The translations under genes were made by a program, and so were the position numbers. Below the pieces are notes generated by a model, which did no database searches, was not told the DNA's origin, and worked only from the letters and a program-made list of their open reading frames with translations. From positions 124,001 through 188,000 of the forward strand of contig NZ_CP090978.1 of the NCBI RefSeq assembly GCF_021513275.1: a stretch of 64,000 nt of DNA, given 5' to 3'. This DNA comes from Paenibacillus hexagrammi. Lineage in GTDB: Bacteria > Bacillota > Bacilli > Paenibacillales > NBRC-103111. Shown here one piece after another: positions 17,991-27,041 of this stretch (within the stretch, counting starts at the first letter, position 1; each line of letters opens with the position of its first letter).

Positions 17991-19655
17991 GTGAATTTGG
18001 ATTTAAACCGAACAAACCATCATCGATTCGATCTGAAGGACGGCAAGCTGGTCGTTGCCCATATCCTTGTCGCATTTATCGCGCTGCTGATTGGTGGCAT
18101 CGCCGGTCTGCTGCAGACTATGGTCAAGAGCGGAACCGTCAAGCTTCCTTACGGGATCGGATATTACGAGCTGCTGACAGCACATGGCATACTGATGGCG
18201 ATCGTCTTTACCACATATTTTATTATAGGCTTCCTCTATTCCGGTGTTTCTTATACACTGGGCGGCAAGCTGCTGCCGATTGTCCATCGGATGAGTTGGC
18301 TCGGGTTTGCTTTCATGACGGCAGGAACTGTGCTAGGTGTCATCATGGTTCTAACAGGAAAAGCCAGCGTACTGTATACCTTCTACGCTCCTCTGAAGGC
18401 TTCGCCCTACTTTTACATCGGATTAGCCTTGTTGGTGGTCGGAAGCTGGATTAGCGGCTGGGGTATCTTCTGGCAGTATAAATATTGGAAGCAAACGCAT
18501 CAGGGCAAGCTGACTCCTTTATTCGCTTTTATGTCTGTTGTTACTTTTTTGATGTGGCAAATCGCCACCATCGGTGTAGCTGCTGAGGTACTCATTCAAT
18601 TGATTCCTTGGTCTTTCGGCTGGGTGGAAACCATCAATGTAATGCTGAGCCGCACGCTGTTCTGGTATTTCGGACATCCGCTTGTTTATTTTTGGCTCAT
18701 GCCTGCGTATATCTGCTGGTATGTCATTATTCCAAAGATCATCGGAGGCAAAATCTACAGCGACGCGCTGGCTAGACTTTCCTTCATTCTGCTGCTGCTG
18801 TTCTCGATTCCGGTAGGCTTCCATCATCAATTGATGGAGCCAGGCATCAGCTCGTTTTGGAAGTACTTGCAGGTCGTGTTGACGTTCATGGTTGTGATTC
18901 CATCTCTCATGACGGCGTTCTCCCTGTTCGCAACCTTCGAATTGAACGGCCGTGCCAAAGGAGCCAAAGGCTTGTTCGGCTGGGTAAAAGTCATGCCTTG
19001 GAAGGACGTGCGCTTCTTCGCTCCTTTCATGGGGATGCTGATCTTTATTCCGGCAGGGGCCGGGGGACTTATCAATGCTAGTAACCAAATGAACGCTGTT
19101 GTGCACAATACGCTTTGGGTAACCGGTCACTTTCACTTAACGGTGGCAACCAGTGTGGCGCTTACGTTCTTTGGTATCACCTATTGGCTGCTGCCAGTAG
19201 TAACAGGACGCGTTTTGACCCCACGGATGAATAAACTGGGTATCATTCAAACGATCATTTGGTGTGTCGGCATGTTCTTTATGTCCGGTGCGATGCATCT
19301 GGTAGGTCTTTTCGGAGCTCCGCGAAGAACGGCATTTACGACGTACGAAGGCAATGCCGATGCGGCTGCCTGGATGCCGTATTATGTGTTCATGGCAATT
19401 GGAGGCACGGTTCTCTTCATCGGCGTACTGCTCATGGTATACAACGTGTTCGCGCTGCTTCGCGCCCCGAAAGGCGTGGAGGAATATCCGCTCGGTGAGG
19501 CGATGGAATCGGCGGAAGCAACGCCAGCTTATTTGGACCATTGGCGCCTATGGATCAGTTTGTCTGTATTGCTCATTCTAGTGGCGTATACGATTCCGCT
19601 GATGGATATGATCACCAGCACGACACCAGGTTCGAAGGGCTTTATCACGTGGTAA
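17991..19655 (+). CDS. Cytochrome c oxidase subunit I, ba3 type
   Basis: A 554-residue polytopic heme-copper oxidase subunit. Expected heme and CuB regions are seen: YELLTAHGILMAIVFTTYF (low-spin heme His), SRTLFWYFGHPLVYFWLMPA (CuB His and cross-link region), GFHHQLMEPGISS (the CuB His pair) and TLWVTGHFHLTVATS (both hemes). The proton path matches class B oxidases, which work at low oxygen. The start is GTG 17991 behind AGGCAGGGGG. Third gene of the Fnr-controlled operon; ends before the terminator at 19668. Confidence 0.93.
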   Translation: MNLDLNRTNHHRFDLKDGKLVVAHILVAFIALLIGGIAGLLQTMVKSGTVKLPYGIGYYELLTAHGILMAIVFTTYFIIGFLYSGVSYTLGGKLLPIVHRMSWLGFAFMTAGTVLGVIMVLTGKASVLYTFYAPLKASPYFYIGLALLVVGSWISGWGIFWQYKYWKQTHQGKLTPLFAFMSVVTFLMWQIATIGVAAEVLIQLIPWSFGWVETINVMLSRTLFWYFGHPLVYFWLMPAYICWYVIIPKIIGGKIYSDALARLSFILLLLFSIPVGFHHQLMEPGISSFWKYLQVVLTFMVVIPSLMTAFSLFATFELNGRAKGAKGLFGWVKVMPWKDVRFFAPFMGMLIFIPAGAGGLINASNQMNAVVHNTLWVTGHFHLTVATSVALTFFGITYWLLPVVTGRVLTPRMNKLGIIQTIIWCVGMFFMSGAMHLVGLFGAPRRTAFTTYEGNADAAAWMPYYVFMAIGGTVLFIGVLLMVYNVFALLRAPKGVEEYPLGEAMESAEATPAYLDHWRLWISLSVLLILVAYTIPLMDMITSTTPGSKGFITW

Positions 19656-19667
19656 AAAGTGAATAAA

Positions 19668-19705
19668 AAGGCGGCAGAATTCAAGATTTGGAGCTGTCGC
19701 CTTCT
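19668..19705 (+). terminator. Terminator of the ba3 oxidase operon
   Basis: AAGGCGGCAG (19668-19677) pairs with CTGTCGCCTT (19694-19703), followed by CTCTT. Confidence 0.75.
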
Positions 19706-19717
19706 CTTCCATAATGA

Positions 19718-19735
19718 TTGTGAAAACATTCACAA
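19718..19735. promoter_or_regulatory. Rex operator upstream of adhE
   Basis: TTGTGAAAACATTCACAA is a perfect match to the Rex consensus TTGTGAA-N4-TTCACAA. Rex represses fermentation genes until NADH rises. The site sits 33 bp before the Fnr box of adhE. Confidence 0.85.
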
Positions 19736-19760
19736 TATGGTCAATAAAATAGGAGTGGGC

Positions 19761-19803
19761 TGTGATTTTTCTCATAGTTGGAAAGCTGGAATCGGCTTAA
19801 GCT
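19761..19803 (+). promoter_or_regulatory. Fnr box and weak -10 element of adhE
   Basis: TGTGATTTTTCTCATA (19761-19776) has one mismatch in the right arm. TAAGCT (19798-19803) would place it at -41.5. The weak -10 fits an activator-dependent promoter. Confidence 0.72.
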
Positions 19804-19861
19804 AAAAGCATGAACTCGCAGACAAAGACAGCACGGAACCCTATGAAGGAGTGGATGATCA

Positions 19862-22471
19862 ATGGCGATGAAGGAAGCGAAAGTAAACGAACAATTGACG
19901 GCTCAAGAAGAGGTCAATCAGTTGGTGGCACGGGCTAGGCAGGCTCAGCAGCAATTTCTGAAATTGGATCAGGAGAAGGTTGACTATATTGTGCAGCAGA
20001 TGGCGCTGGCCGGCGTGGATCGGCACATGTCTCTTGCTAAGCTGGCTGTAGAAGAAACCGGACGCGGCGTGTACGAGGATAAAATCACGAAGAATCTGTT
20101 CGCAACCGAGTACATCTATCACAGTATCAAAAACAATAAAACCGTTGGGGTTATCGAAGAAAATCATTATGAAAATTACCAAATGGTTGCCGAGCCAGTT
20201 GGGATTATCGCAGGGGTTACACCGGTAACCAACCCTACTTCCACAACCATGTTCAAGTCACTGATCGCAACGAAAACGCGCAACCCGATCATCTTCGCCT
20301 TCCATCCATCCGCCCAGCAATCCAGCGCGGCAGCAGCGGCAACACTGCTTGAAGCGGCCGTGAAAGCCGGGGCGCCTGAGCACTGCATTCAGTGGGTCGT
20401 GCATCCATCTGTAGAAGCCACGCAGCTCCTGATGAACCACCCGGATGTGGCGCTGGTGCTCGCGACAGGGGGCTCCTCCATGGTGAAGGCGGCCTATAGC
20501 ACAGGCAAGCCGGCATTGGGCGTAGGCCCCGGTAACGTGCCTTGCTTCATTGAAAGATCAGCCAACCTGCAGCAGGCCGTGAACGACTTGATCTTGTCCA
20601 AAACCTTTGACAACGGCATGATCTGCGCCTCCGAGCAGGCTGTCATTATCGAAGAGGCAGTGTTTGCAGATACACGCAAGCTTATGGCGGACCAAGGCTG
20701 CTACTTCTTGAACAAGGAAGAGACAGCGGCTGTCTCCAAGCTCGTCATTAACTCTGACAAATGCGCGGTGAACGCCGTCATTGTCGGTCAATCCGCTGTC
20801 AAGATTGCTGAAATGGCTGGCATTACGGTTCCAGCTGGAACGAAGATTCTTGTAGCAGAGCTAGGCGGTGTAGGCGAGGCGTTTCCTTTATCTGCCGAAA
20901 AATTAAGCCCTGTACTGGCCTGCTACAAAGTGAAAAATGCGGAGCAGGGCATCGATCGAGCGGTCGAAGTGGTCAAATTCGGCGGCATGGGGCATTCCTC
21001 CGTCGTTCATTCCCAGAATGAAGAGGTCATTCGAGCTTTTTCCAACAAGCTGCAAACCGGACGCATTATCGTCAATTCCCCTTCTACACACGGGGCGATT
21101 GGGGATATCTACAATACAAACCTGCCGTCTCTGACGCTGGGCTGCGGCTCCTATGGACATAACTCCACGACTTCGAACGTAAGTGCGGTCAACCTGATTA
21201 ACGTGAAGCGGGTGGCTTACCGGACCGTGAATATGCAGTGGTTTAAAATACCGCCAAAAATCTATTTCGAAAAGGGCGCTACGCAGTACCTGGAGAAAAT
21301 GCCCGACATTACGCGCGTCATGATTGTCACCGATCCGATGATGGTGAAGCTCGGCTATGTAGAGCGAGTGGAGTACTACCTGCGCAAGCGGAAGCTTCCG
21401 GTGTATATTGAAGTGTTCTCCGATGTGGAGCCCGATCCTTCGGTGGACACGGTGGAACGCGGCCGTGCACAAATGGCAGGCTTCCAACCGGACTGCATCA
21501 TTGCCCTGGGCGGCGGATCCCCTATGGACGCAGCTAAAGCGATGTGGCTGTTCTATGAGTATCCGGATACGAGCTTCGATGCGCTGAAGCAAAAATTTAT
21601 GGACATCCGCAAACGGGTGTACAAATATCCGCGTCTGGGACGCAAAGCCAAGTTCGTCGCGATTCCGACGACATCAGGCACAGGCTCGGAAGTGACTTCA
21701 TTCGCCGTCATCACTGACAAACAAAAAGGCAATACCAAGTATCCGCTTGCCGATTACGAGCTGACACCGGCCGTAGCGATCATTGATCCGGATTATGTAT
21801 ACAGCCTGCCAAAAACGGCCGTAGCCGATACCGGTATGGACGTTCTCACACATGCGATTGAGGCTTATGTCTCGGTAATGGCGAATGATTATTCCGACGG
21901 CTTGGCGATGAAGGCCATCCAGCTGGTGTTCCAGAATCTTGAGAAGTCGTTCGCGACCGCTGACCCGATTGCTAGAGAGAAGATGCATAACGCTTCGACC
22001 ATTGCCGGTATGGCTTTCGCCAACGCCTTCCTGGGCATTAACCACAGCTTGGCGCACAAATGGGGCGGCGAATATCATACGGCGCACGGCCGTACGAATG
22101 CGATTCTCATGCCGCATGTCATCCGCTACAATGCGCAGAAGCCAACGAAGTTCACTTCGTTCCCGAAATACGATCATTTTGTGGCTGATCAGCGCTATGC
22201 TGAGATTGCCCGCATGCTGGGGCTGCCTGCTAGAACAACCGAAGAAGGCGTGAACAGCTTAATCGAAGCGATTCGCAAGCTGAACCGGACACTCGGTATT
22301 CCGGAGAAGTTCCAAGATCTAGGCTTTCAAGCCGAACAGTTCGAAACACGCGTCGAATATCTGGCGGACCGGGCTTTCGAGGACCAATGTACAACCGCGA
22401 ATCCGCGCATGCCGCTTGTTACAGAGCTGGCGGACATCTACCGGAACGCTTTTTACGGTAAGTTTGAGTAA
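19862..22471 (+). CDS. adhE: Bifunctional acetaldehyde-CoA/alcohol dehydrogenase
   Basis: 869 residues, the usual AdhE length. The N-terminal aldehyde dehydrogenase (to about 440) reduces acetyl-CoA to acetaldehyde; its catalytic Cys lies in NGMICASEQAVI near residue 256, after the cofactor segment GGSSMVKAAY. The C-terminal iron-dependent alcohol dehydrogenase (about 455-865) makes ethanol. It shows IALGGGSPMDAAKAMW, the IPTTSGTGSEVTSFAVI loop and the metal-binding HSLAHKWGGEYHTAHG. It regenerates two NAD+ per acetyl-CoA. Rex and Fnr sites precede it and pflB follows 24 bases after the stop, so the two are probably cotranscribed. Intact. Confidence 0.95.
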   Translation: MAMKEAKVNEQLTAQEEVNQLVARARQAQQQFLKLDQEKVDYIVQQMALAGVDRHMSLAKLAVEETGRGVYEDKITKNLFATEYIYHSIKNNKTVGVIEENHYENYQMVAEPVGIIAGVTPVTNPTSTTMFKSLIATKTRNPIIFAFHPSAQQSSAAAAATLLEAAVKAGAPEHCIQWVVHPSVEATQLLMNHPDVALVLATGGSSMVKAAYSTGKPALGVGPGNVPCFIERSANLQQAVNDLILSKTFDNGMICASEQAVIIEEAVFADTRKLMADQGCYFLNKEETAAVSKLVINSDKCAVNAVIVGQSAVKIAEMAGITVPAGTKILVAELGGVGEAFPLSAEKLSPVLACYKVKNAEQGIDRAVEVVKFGGMGHSSVVHSQNEEVIRAFSNKLQTGRIIVNSPSTHGAIGDIYNTNLPSLTLGCGSYGHNSTTSNVSAVNLINVKRVAYRTVNMQWFKIPPKIYFEKGATQYLEKMPDITRVMIVTDPMMVKLGYVERVEYYLRKRKLPVYIEVFSDVEPDPSVDTVERGRAQMAGFQPDCIIALGGGSPMDAAKAMWLFYEYPDTSFDALKQKFMDIRKRVYKYPRLGRKAKFVAIPTTSGTGSEVTSFAVITDKQKGNTKYPLADYELTPAVAIIDPDYVYSLPKTAVADTGMDVLTHAIEAYVSVMANDYSDGLAMKAIQLVFQNLEKSFATADPIAREKMHNASTIAGMAFANAFLGINHSLAHKWGGEYHTAHGRTNAILMPHVIRYNAQKPTKFTSFPKYDHFVADQRYAEIARMLGLPARTTEEGVNSLIEAIRKLNRTLGIPEKFQDLGFQAEQFETRVEYLADRAFEDQCTTANPRMPLVTELADIYRNAFYGKFE

Positions 22472-22495
22472 GTTACATTCAGGAGGGTTGCCGTT

Positions 22496-24749
22496 ATGGC
22501 CATACAAGAATCAGATGTAAAGATGGGAAGCTGGAGAGGCTTTACCAGCGGAAAATGGGCGAAAAGCGTAGATGTGAAAGATTTTATCGATAAAAATATG
22601 ACTGTCTATGTTGGGGATCATTCCTTCCTCGCCGGTCCTACGGAAGCGACTACCGAGCTGTGGCGGATGATCAGCGTGCTGACGGCTCAGGAAAGAGCGA
22701 ACGGAGGTGTACTGGACGTAGATGTGAACACCATTTCTACGATTACAGCACATGCTCCCGGTTACATCGACAAAAATAAAGAGAAGATCGTCGGTTTGCA
22801 AACCGACGCCCCGCTGAAGCGCTCCGTTCAGCCCTTCGGGGGATCCGCATGGTTGTTGATGCGTGTGAGGCTTATGGCTATAAGCTTCCGCAAGAAATCG
22901 TGCAATTGTTTACGGACATCCGTAAGACGCATAATCAGGGCGTATTTGATGCCTACACTACAGAGATGAAGACCGCGCGTAAAGCGGCCATTATTACCGG
23001 CCTGCCGGATGCTTACGGCCGCGGCCGTATTATCGGAGATTACCGGCGCGTCGCTCTCTATGGTATCGATAAGCTCATCGAGGCGAAGAAGAACGACCTC
23101 CTCCAGTTGGAGGTCGATTCGATCACGGAAGATGTGATCAGGCTTCGAGAGGAGCTGTCGGAGCAGATCCGCAGCTTGGGCGAGCTGAAGCAAATGGCGA
23201 AGGCCTATGGTTATGATCTGTCCGCACCTGCAGCAAATGCTGCAGAGGCAGTGCAGTGGTTGTATTTTGCCTACCTGGCTGCCATTAAAGAACAGAACGG
23301 TGCCGCGATGAGCTTGGGCCGTGTGTCCAGCTTCCTGGACATTTATATCGAGCGGGACCTGAAGGAAGGCACACTGACAGAGGAAGCCGCACAGGAGCTG
23401 ATTGACCATTTTGTCATGAAGCTGCGGATCGTCAAATTCCTTCGCACACCGGACTACAATGAACTGTTCAGCGGAGACCCTACCTGGGTGACGGAGTCGA
23501 TTGGCGGTATGGGCCTGACTGTAAAGCGCGTGTGACCAAAAATTCATTCCGCTTTCTGCATACCCTCTACAATCTCGGACCGGCTCCTGAGCCGAACCTC
23601 ACGGTGCTGTGGTCGACCCAATTGCCGGAAGGCTTCAAGAAGTACTGCGCCAAGGTTTCGGCGGAGACCAGCTCAATCCAGTACGAGAATGATGATCTGA
23701 TGCGCCCTTATTACGGAGACGACTACGGTATTGCGTGCTGCGTATCGGCCATGCGCATTGGTAAGCAGATGCAGTTCTTCGGCGCCCGCGCCAACTTGGC
23801 CAAAGCACTGCTCTATGCCATTAACGGCGGTGTCGACGAGAAGCTGGGCATCCAAGTGGCGCCTGAGCTGACTCCGATCACATCGGAGGTGCTGAACTAC
23901 GAAGAGGTGACGGAGAAATTCGACATCATCATGGAGTGGCTGGCGAAGCTCTACGTCAACACGCTGAACGTCATCCACTACATGCACGACAAGTACTGCT
24001 ACGAACGTCTGGAAATGGCGCTGCACGATCGTGAAATTCTCCGTACGATGGCTACCGGTATTGCCGGTCTATCGGTTGTGGCGGATTCGCTCAGTGCGAT
24101 CAAGTACGCGAAGGTTCGTCCGATCCGCAATGAGAAGGGGATTGCCGTAGATTTTGAAATTGAAGGCGAGTACCCGCAGTATGGCAATAATGACGAGCGC
24201 GTGGATGCGATCGCCGTTCAATTAACCGAAACGTTCATGAACAAGATCCGCAAGCATAAGACGTATCGGAATGCGACACCAACCATGTCGGTGCTGACCA
24301 TTACCTCGAACGTCGTGTACGGGAAGAAGACAGGCAGCACACCTGACGGACGTAAAGCCGGAGAGCCGTTCGCGCCGGGAGCGAACCCGATGCATGGCCG
24401 CGACCGCAAAGGAGCGTTAGCTTCGCTAGCATCCGTGGCTAAAATCCCTTACGAGCATTGTCTGGACGGGATTTCGAACACGTTCTCGATCGTGCCGAAG
24501 GCGCTTGGACGGGAAGAGGAAGCGCGTATCACCAATCTCGTGGCCATGCTGGACAGCTATATGGCTAATCAAGGCCATCACCTTAATATCAACGTGTTTG
24601 ATCGGGCTCAACTGCTGGATGCGATGGAGCATCCGGAGCAGTACCCGCAGCTTACCATTCGCGTCTCGGGCTATGCTGTTAACTTTATCAAGCTGACTCG
24701 CGAACAGCAGCTGGATGTCATTCACCGTACGTTCCACGGAACGATGTAA
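22496..24749 (+). CDS. pflB: Pyruvate formate-lyase, two frameshifts
   Basis: Glycyl-radical enzyme that cleaves pyruvate with CoA to acetyl-CoA and formate. About 751 residues when both breaks are repaired. Break 1 is at the G-run 22838-22842: five G are seen and six restore [16 protein letters not shown]. Break 2 is near 23513-23520: one missing base restores GGMGLD then [19 protein letters not shown]. Catalytic features are intact: GIACCVSAM (paired Cys near 413-414) and RVSGYAV (radical Gly near 724). As written the gene is in three pieces, with readings ending at 22969, 23535 and 24749. Everything else is well conserved, so sequence error is likelier than true loss. Confidence 0.9.
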
Positions 24750-24784
24750 GTTAGAAAGCTTCTATATAGATAGAATCAACATTC

Positions 24785-24835
24785 AACGTGATATCAAAGT
24801 GGCAGCACTCAGATAAGTCACTCGGATATCACGTT
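24785..24835 (+). promoter_or_regulatory. Long hairpin between pflB and pflA
   Basis: AACGTGATATC (24785-24795) pairs perfectly with GATATCACGTT (24825-24835), and AGTG/CACT extends the stem inside. No T-run follows, so it is not a simple terminator. It may stabilise the pflB 3' end or reduce pflA expression. Confidence 0.6.
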
Positions 24836-24852
24836 AGAGAGGGGGCAGACCG

Positions 24853-25599
24853 ATGAAAGGACGCATACATTCCTTCGACACCTTTGGCACCGTTGACGGT
24901 CCGGGCATCCGTTTTGTCCTCTTCATGCAAGGGTGCATGCTGCAGTGCAAGTATTGCCATAATCCCGATTCCTGGGAGATGAATGCAGGCAGACAAATGG
25001 ATGTAGAGGAAATACTGAGTGAAATCGAGCCGTTTCTTGAATATTACCGCCGTTCGGGCGGGGGCATTACGGTAACGGGAGGGGAGCCTACACTGCAGGC
25101 TCCGTTCCTGGCCCGCCTGTTTGCCGAGTGCAAACGGCGTTGGGGGCTGCACACGGTGCTGGACTCCAATGGCTTCTGCGAGCCAAGCCATGCGCGTGAG
25201 CTGCTGGAGGTCACCGATCTGGTGCTGCTCGACTTGAAGCAGCTGAATCCGCAGCGGCATATTGAGCTTACCGCGCAGCCGAACGACCGGATCAAGCGCT
25301 TCGCGGAGCATCTGAGCGAGATCGGCAAGCCTGTGTGGATCCGGCATGTGCTTGTGCCGGGCTGGACGGACAGCTATCAGGATTTATCCGAGCTGGGGAA
25401 ATTCATTGGCTCACTTAGCAATATAGAGAAGTTGGAGCTGCTGCCTTATCACCGCATGGGCGTCTACAAGTGGCAGCAGATGGGCAAGGAGTATCCGCTG
25501 GATCAATGCCCGGAGCCGACGGAACGGGACGTGGCCAGAGCGCGGATGATCATTGATCAGGGCATACAGGCAGCGCAGAATGAGCATGAAACAGTGTGA
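24853..25599 (+). CDS. pflA: Pyruvate formate-lyase activating enzyme, radical SAM
   Basis: 248 residues. The radical SAM motif is Cys28-x3-Cys32-x2-Cys35 (GCMLQCKYCHNPDSW), binding one [4Fe-4S] cluster. GGITVTGGEPTLQAPFLARL is the SAM-binding GGE motif. The TFGTVDGPGIRFVLFMQGC opening is typical of PflA. It abstracts H from the PFL glycine to make the radical. GAGGGGG lies 7 bases before the ATG. It follows pflB by about 100 bases that contain a strong hairpin. Confidence 0.95.
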   Translation: MKGRIHSFDTFGTVDGPGIRFVLFMQGCMLQCKYCHNPDSWEMNAGRQMDVEEILSEIEPFLEYYRRSGGGITVTGGEPTLQAPFLARLFAECKRRWGLHTVLDSNGFCEPSHARELLEVTDLVLLDLKQLNPQRHIELTAQPNDRIKRFAEHLSEIGKPVWIRHVLVPGWTDSYQDLSELGKFIGSLSNIEKLELLPYHRMGVYKWQQMGKEYPLDQCPEPTERDVARARMIIDQGIQAAQNEHETV

Positions 25600-25708
25600 A
25601 ATGGTGTAAAACGGTATATCGTTGAGAAACGCTGTTAGATGTCATTGAAAGACCGTGAAAACCCGTAAAATTCCGTGAAATTTTATAACACCCTGAAGCG
25701 CCCTGCTA

Positions 25709-25955
25709 AAATGGTAAGAACCTCAAAGCTAAATAATTTGAAATTCATACCGCCCGGTCGCTACTTGGGCGGATACTTGTCTTTCTATTGAAGGCTTTTG
25801 TCCTGTCAGGGGGTTAATGTACGCTCGCTTTTATCCAGTTGAAGAGAAGGGGGACGAACACCCGAGACAACAAACCGTCTGGCGTGAGGGGTTATGCCAG
25901 CAATCGGGAAGTCCTAATCCACTCGGCAGGGGGTACGAATGAACACGCTGCCAAC
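25709..25955 (+). ncRNA. Candidate structured RNA downstream of pflA
   Basis: A gene-free stretch rich in nested complementary segments. CCGCCC/GGGCGG pair at 25750-25755/25767-25772. A multibranch follows: GGAC/GTCC (25852-25855/25911-25914), CCCGA/TCGGG (25861-25865/25904-25908), GAC/GTC (25866-25868/25877-25879) and CTGGC/GCCAG (25879-25883/25896-25900). GGCAG/CTGCC (25925-25929/25948-25952) pair last. An extended -10 TGCTAAAAT ends at 25714. I do not recognise the class. Strand and boundaries are inferred. Confidence 0.35.
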
Positions 25956-25971
25956 ATGCAGCTTTGTGCGA

Positions 25972-26004
25972 ACAACAAATAGTGCCGGCGCAATCACCGG
26001 CACT
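25972..26004 (-). terminator. Terminator of the small Fnr-controlled gene
   Basis: AGTGCCGG (25981-25988) and CCGGCACT (25997-26004) pair. On the minus strand the stem is followed by ATTTGTTGTT. Confidence 0.7.
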
Positions 26005-26031
26005 ACTCATAAACAGCTAGACAGGAACGTG

Positions 26032-26262
26032 TCACAGCAGGTATTCCTCCTGAAGTCCAATGCGGTGCAAATATTCAATGTGCTCCGCTTTCGAATGTTC
26101 TTCTCCTACAGGCTCCTGCTTCTCAGCCGTGGCATCCTCATTAAGAATCGTCAACCCGCCTGCGCGTTCCGCGAATACCTGCCCATATTCACAGCAATAT
26201 TCATCACGTAGTAAATCCTCCAGATTCTTGGTTGCAATCTTAGCCGGGATCGTCATAATCAT
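26032..26262 (-). CDS. Small acidic protein under an Fnr box, function unknown
   Basis: 76 residues starting MIMTIPAKIATKNLEDLLRD, then a CCEYGQVFAERAGG segment with adjacent Cys, an acidic middle and EHIEYLHRIGLQEEYLL. ATG 26262 sits behind AGGAGAGGAGAG. It is a monocistronic gene with its own Fnr box at -41.5 and its own terminator, so it is probably a real anaerobic protein. The Cys pair and acidic patches could bind metal. No family recognised. Confidence 0.65.
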   Translation of the reverse strand: MIMTIPAKIATKNLEDLLRDEYCCEYGQVFAERAGGLTILNEDATAEKQEPVGEEHSKAEHIEYLHRIGLQEEYLL

Positions 26263-26284
26263 CTCTCCTCTCCTTCTTGATTTC

Positions 26285-26327
26285 ATCATACTCTTTTCCT
26301 ACGGTTCTTCATGTGATAAATTTCACA
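26285..26327 (-). promoter_or_regulatory. Fnr box and -10 element of the small minus-strand gene
   Basis: TGTGATAAATTTCACA (26312-26327) is a near-perfect palindrome. On the minus strand TATGAT (26290-26285) implies a start near 26278 with the box centre at -41.5. Confidence 0.82.
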
Positions 26328-26399
26328 ATACTGACATTTAAAGATTGAGGGTTGTTTGGACGCATACAACTCAAAAATGGCGCAGTTGAAAGCAATTGG

Positions 26400-26445
26400 T
26401 GTGATGTATCGCACAGCGGCATTCCTTTTACAGAGCTATACTGAA
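26400..26445 (+). promoter_or_regulatory. Fnr box and -10 region of the hemerythrin-hpf operon
   Basis: TGTGATGTATCGCACA (26400-26415) is followed by a TATACT -10 element near 26440, again about 41.5 bp from the box centre to the implied start. Confidence 0.78.
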
Positions 26446-26487
26446 GACATCAAGCTTGAAGAGTGAAGAACTTGGGAGGGAAGCGAC

Positions 26488-27030
26488 ATGGAAGTACATG
26501 CTGAAAGCTACTGCATGGGCCTCGCATCATCCAACCCGGATGTGCTATCTTTAGCAACCGATCGCCTGAAGGAAGAGCACCAGCAATTGCGCCAGCAATT
26601 GAGATTATTGGAAGCCAGCGCCAAGGAAGTGATGATGCTTGATGACGGAGTGAAAGGACTGCAGCTACTAGGGCAGCTGAGAGGACTGACGGCTCAGTTA
26701 ATGGACGAACTGGAGCGTCATGCTCAGTGGGAGGACCGGGAGCTATTTCCTTTCCTTATGAATTATTTCCGCCGGGAATCGGCACCGTCTATCCTGCCTT
26801 CCTTCTGGGTGCTCGAGAAAGACCATCAGCTAGGCGTTTCGTTCATTCAATCCTTTCATGAGGCCGTTATCGAGCTGTCACCTTTAATTGTAAAAAAACG
26901 TCTGGGCGAAGCGGCTTCCCATCTGGTGCAGGCCTGCTTGATCCTGAATGACCATATTACGATGGAAGAACAAATGATTCTTCCTCTAACGGAGCAAGTA
27001 TTAACGGATCTTGAATTATTTTTCTCATAG
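26488..27030 (+). CDS. Hemerythrin HHE-domain protein
   Basis: 180 residues, all helical, with two H-x3-E-type hemerythrin half-motifs: KEEHQQLRQQL; ERHAQWEDRELFPFL; VLEKDHQLGVSF; LNDHITMEEQMILPL. These His and Glu residues would bind a di-iron centre. Such proteins sense or store O2 or handle NO and iron in low-oxygen cells. ATG 26488 is 7 bases after GGAGGG. It is cotranscribed with hpf 11 bases downstream and preceded by an Fnr box. A paralogue lies at 41740. Confidence 0.85.
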   Translation: MEVHAESYCMGLASSNPDVLSLATDRLKEEHQQLRQQLRLLEASAKEVMMLDDGVKGLQLLGQLRGLTAQLMDELERHAQWEDRELFPFLMNYFRRESAPSILPSFWVLEKDHQLGVSFIQSFHEAVIELSPLIVKKRLGEAASHLVQACLILNDHITMEEQMILPLTEQVLTDLELFFS

Positions 27031-27041
27031 GGGATGAGGTT

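Noticed and set aside
18519-19541. Long minus frames inside the oxidase subunit I gene
   Set aside because: Shadows of a well-conserved plus-strand gene.
25939-26211. 90-codon plus frame
   Set aside because: It is antisense to the better-supported Fnr-controlled small gene and lacks a ribosome site.
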